A stretch of 64,000 nt of DNA, taken from assembly GCF_900111825.1 (NCBI RefSeq), contig NZ_FOJM01000016.1:62001-126000 (forward strand), in the 5' to 3' direction. A program made the translations under genes and the position numbers. How positions within the stretch are numbered: the first letter of the stretch is position 1; each line of letters starts with the position of its first letter. The notes under the pieces are model-generated. The model had not been told where the DNA came from and made no database searches. It saw nothing but the letters and a program-made list of their open reading frames with translations. Positions 62,482-64,000 of this stretch are shown here, in pieces. Source of the DNA: Pedobacter suwonensis. GTDB lineage: Bacteria > Bacteroidota > Bacteroidia > Sphingobacteriales > Sphingobacteriaceae.

Positions 62482-64000
62482 TTATTTCTTTGGATTCCCT
62501 TTTCCGTCCATGTCTACAACCGGACGCTTGGCTCTGTTGGCAAGTTCCCATGCAGTAAAGTAGGTGAGTTTTGCTCTTTTTGACAATAAAGGGAAGTTGA
62601 TTTTGCTTACTTCATCACCTGGTTTATGGTAATCCTGCTGTAACATTCCATCATAATAAAAGATAATCGGAATGCCTAATTTAGCAAAGTTATAGTGGTC
62701 TGAGCGATAATAAATTTGCTCAGGGTCTTTAGGGTCATCATATTTATAATCCAGTTTCATTTTAGTATAGGTAGCGTTTACCTGCTCACTTAAATTGGCG
62801 AGGTCGCTACTTAACATCCTCGAACCTACTGAATAAATGTAGTTTGCCGAATCAGGTTTGCCCAAATACTCTTCACCTATACGGCCAATCATATCGGTAT
62901 TTAAATCAGCAATGGTATTGGCAACAGGGAAAACAGGATGCTCAGAATACCACTCAGATCCCCACAGTCCTTTTTCTTCTCCAACAACAGTCATAAATAA
63001 GATACTGCGTTTAGGACCTTTACCTGCTTTTTTGGCATCAGTAAAAGCTTTTGCCATTAGTAAAACACCGGTAGTACCCGATCCATCGTCGTCGGCACCG
63101 TTGTTTACTTTATCTTTCGCGTTAGGGTCAGTTTCTAAACCAATATGATCGTAGTGACCGGTTAAGATTAATACTTCTTTTTTAAGTACGGGATCTGATC
63201 CTTCTAAGTAACCCAAAACGTTTTCGCACCTAACCGATGCTTCGTTTTTGGCAGCACTTGCCGAAAAAGGAACATTTATTACCTGCGAAGCAGGTGTAAG
63301 ACTTTCTGTAATTTTCTTTTGTAAGTCGGCTGCTGTAGTATTTGCTGATTTTAACAGATCGTTGGCTAAGGCCACAGAGATAGAGATGCGTGGGATCTCA
63401 TTCTGTTTCTGGGCCTCAATAGCCGCATTTGTTTTGACCATTACACGGCCGTTGTTTTGAGCCTGTTTGGTATTTTCTGTAATTCTATCCACACTTGGAT
63501 CGATCAGGATAATAGCTTTTACATTATTTTCAGCAAAATATTTTGCCCGGCTTTCTAACATGGCGCGGTAAGCAGCCCTATCAATGCGGGTACCAGGTTT
63601 AATGGTTGGGTCGCCACCGTTAAACATCATCACCACTTTGCCTTTAATATCTGTTCCTGCAAAATCGTTATAGCTGTCTTTTTTTATTCCGTAGCCGACA
63701 AATACAATCTGATCGGTAGAGAAGGTAAAACCGTTATCACTGATTAGGCTCGGAGAAACCACATAATCTTTCTGATACTCTTTCGGCTGACCGTTAACAG
63801 TTACATGGCTTTCTTTCAAGGTAACATTTACGAGGTTGATTTTCTGGAAATAGCCTCCATCAACCGGGCCTTTTAAGCCAATTGATTTAAAATAATCGCG
63901 GATATAGTCTGCAGCCATCCAGGCGCCTTTTGTTCCTGTCTCGCGTCCTTCATATTCGTCGGATGCTAAAATGGAAAGGTGTTTATATGCATTATCAGGA
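62482..64000 (-). CDS. M28-family metallopeptidase with PA domain (5' end outside window)
   Basis: The frame runs open off the right edge. The first visible residues include HLSILASDEYEGRETGTKGA, so the N-terminus and signal peptide are cut. About 505 residues are visible. A PA-like insert holds ADYIRDYFKSIGLKGPVDGG and KGKVVMMFNGGDPTIKPG. The two-zinc site is LTGHYDHIGL, NNGADDDGSGTTGVL, VVGEEKGLWGSEWY (Glu pair), NTDMIGR and YRSDHYNFAKLGIP. It is a secreted aminopeptidase. It is distinct from the shorter M28 enzyme at 10328, which lacks the insert. Confidence 0.88.
   Translation of the reverse strand, partial: PDNAYKHLSILASDEYEGRETGTKGAWMAADYIRDYFKSIGLKGPVDGGYFQKINLVNVTLKESHVTVNGQPKEYQKDYVVSPSLISDNGFTFSTDQIVFVGYGIKKDSYNDFAGTDIKGKVVMMFNGGDPTIKPGTRIDRAAYRAMLESRAKYFAENNVKAIILIDPSVDRITENTKQAQNNGRVMVKTNAAIEAQKQNEIPRISISVALANDLLKSANTTAADLQKKITESLTPASQVINVPFSASAAKNEASVRCENVLGYLEGSDPVLKKEVLILTGHYDHIGLETDPNAKDKVNNGADDDGSGTTGVLLMAKAFTDAKKAGKGPKRSILFMTVVGEEKGLWGSEWYSEHPVFPVANTIADLNTDMIGRIGEEYLGKPDSANYIYSVGSRMLSSDLANLSEQVNATYTKMKLDYKYDDPKDPEQIYYRSDHYNFAKLGIPIIFYYDGMLQQDYHKPGDEVSKINFPLLSKRAKLTYFTAWELANRAKRPVVDMDGKGNPKK

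Overview
The window looks like chromosome of a Bacteroidota, most likely Sphingobacteriaceae (Pedobacter-like). It is AT-rich. It carries a SusC/SusD pair, large outer-membrane beta-barrel proteins, lipoproteins with a C-K-K start after the lipobox, promoters with a TAnnTTTG -7 box, and an arginine pathway with an ArgF'-type transcarbamylase and a GNAT first gene. No rRNA, ordinary tRNA or CRISPR array was seen.

Layout. 1-6 kb: housekeeping and secreted proteins (RsmI-like methyltransferase, a Gln/Arg-repeat secreted protein, HAD hydrolase, YtxH protein, beta-CASP metallo-hydrolase, methyltransferase). 6-16 kb, minus strand: a large outer-membrane beta-barrel protein, a TraB-like protein, an M28 peptidase and a three-gene iron-uptake operon (TonB siderophore receptor, DUF4198, PepSY). 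16.5-19.7 kb: two tandem 12-cysteine secreted proteins, a DUF4221-like lipoprotein and a thioredoxin-like CGSC lipoprotein, followed by a decayed IS982-type transposase. 21.5-28 kb: susC, susD, fasciclin lipoprotein and DUF5007 lipoprotein. 29.4-41 kb: an arginine cluster (GNAT, argG, argC, argD, argF', argB, proC, argE, argH). It is interrupted by two four-helix-bundle genes and two toxin-antitoxin modules and is full of small intergenic repeats. 43.9-49.4 kb: an RNA-repair locus (slipin, HEPN, rtcB on the minus strand; WYL regulator divergent). 49.5-64 kb: GH32 fructanase, RF3, Pif1-like helicase, GxxExxY protein, SprT-like protein, another DUF433/DUF5615 module, adenine deaminase, fused E1 dehydrogenase, LutB-like protein and an M28 peptidase cut by the window end.

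The most interesting finding is in the 1-kb gap between the slipin and WYL genes. On the minus strand at 47668-47827 lie two back-to-back tRNA look-alikes in circularly permuted order: T arm, 3' acceptor strand, tetraloop, 5' acceptor strand, D arm. The first has every canonical tRNA stem length, and its acceptor stem is closed by a GCAA tetraloop where a tRNA would have its ends. This arrangement resembles bacterial YrlA-type Y RNAs, which in Salmonella are linked to an rtcB operon. Here it heads a slipin-HEPN-RtcB operon, and no Ro protein gene is visible in the window. The second candidate system is the tandem 12-cysteine proteins (three repeats of a four-cysteine unit, with the lipobox cysteine lost in the second copy) next to a CGSC thioredoxin-like lipoprotein.
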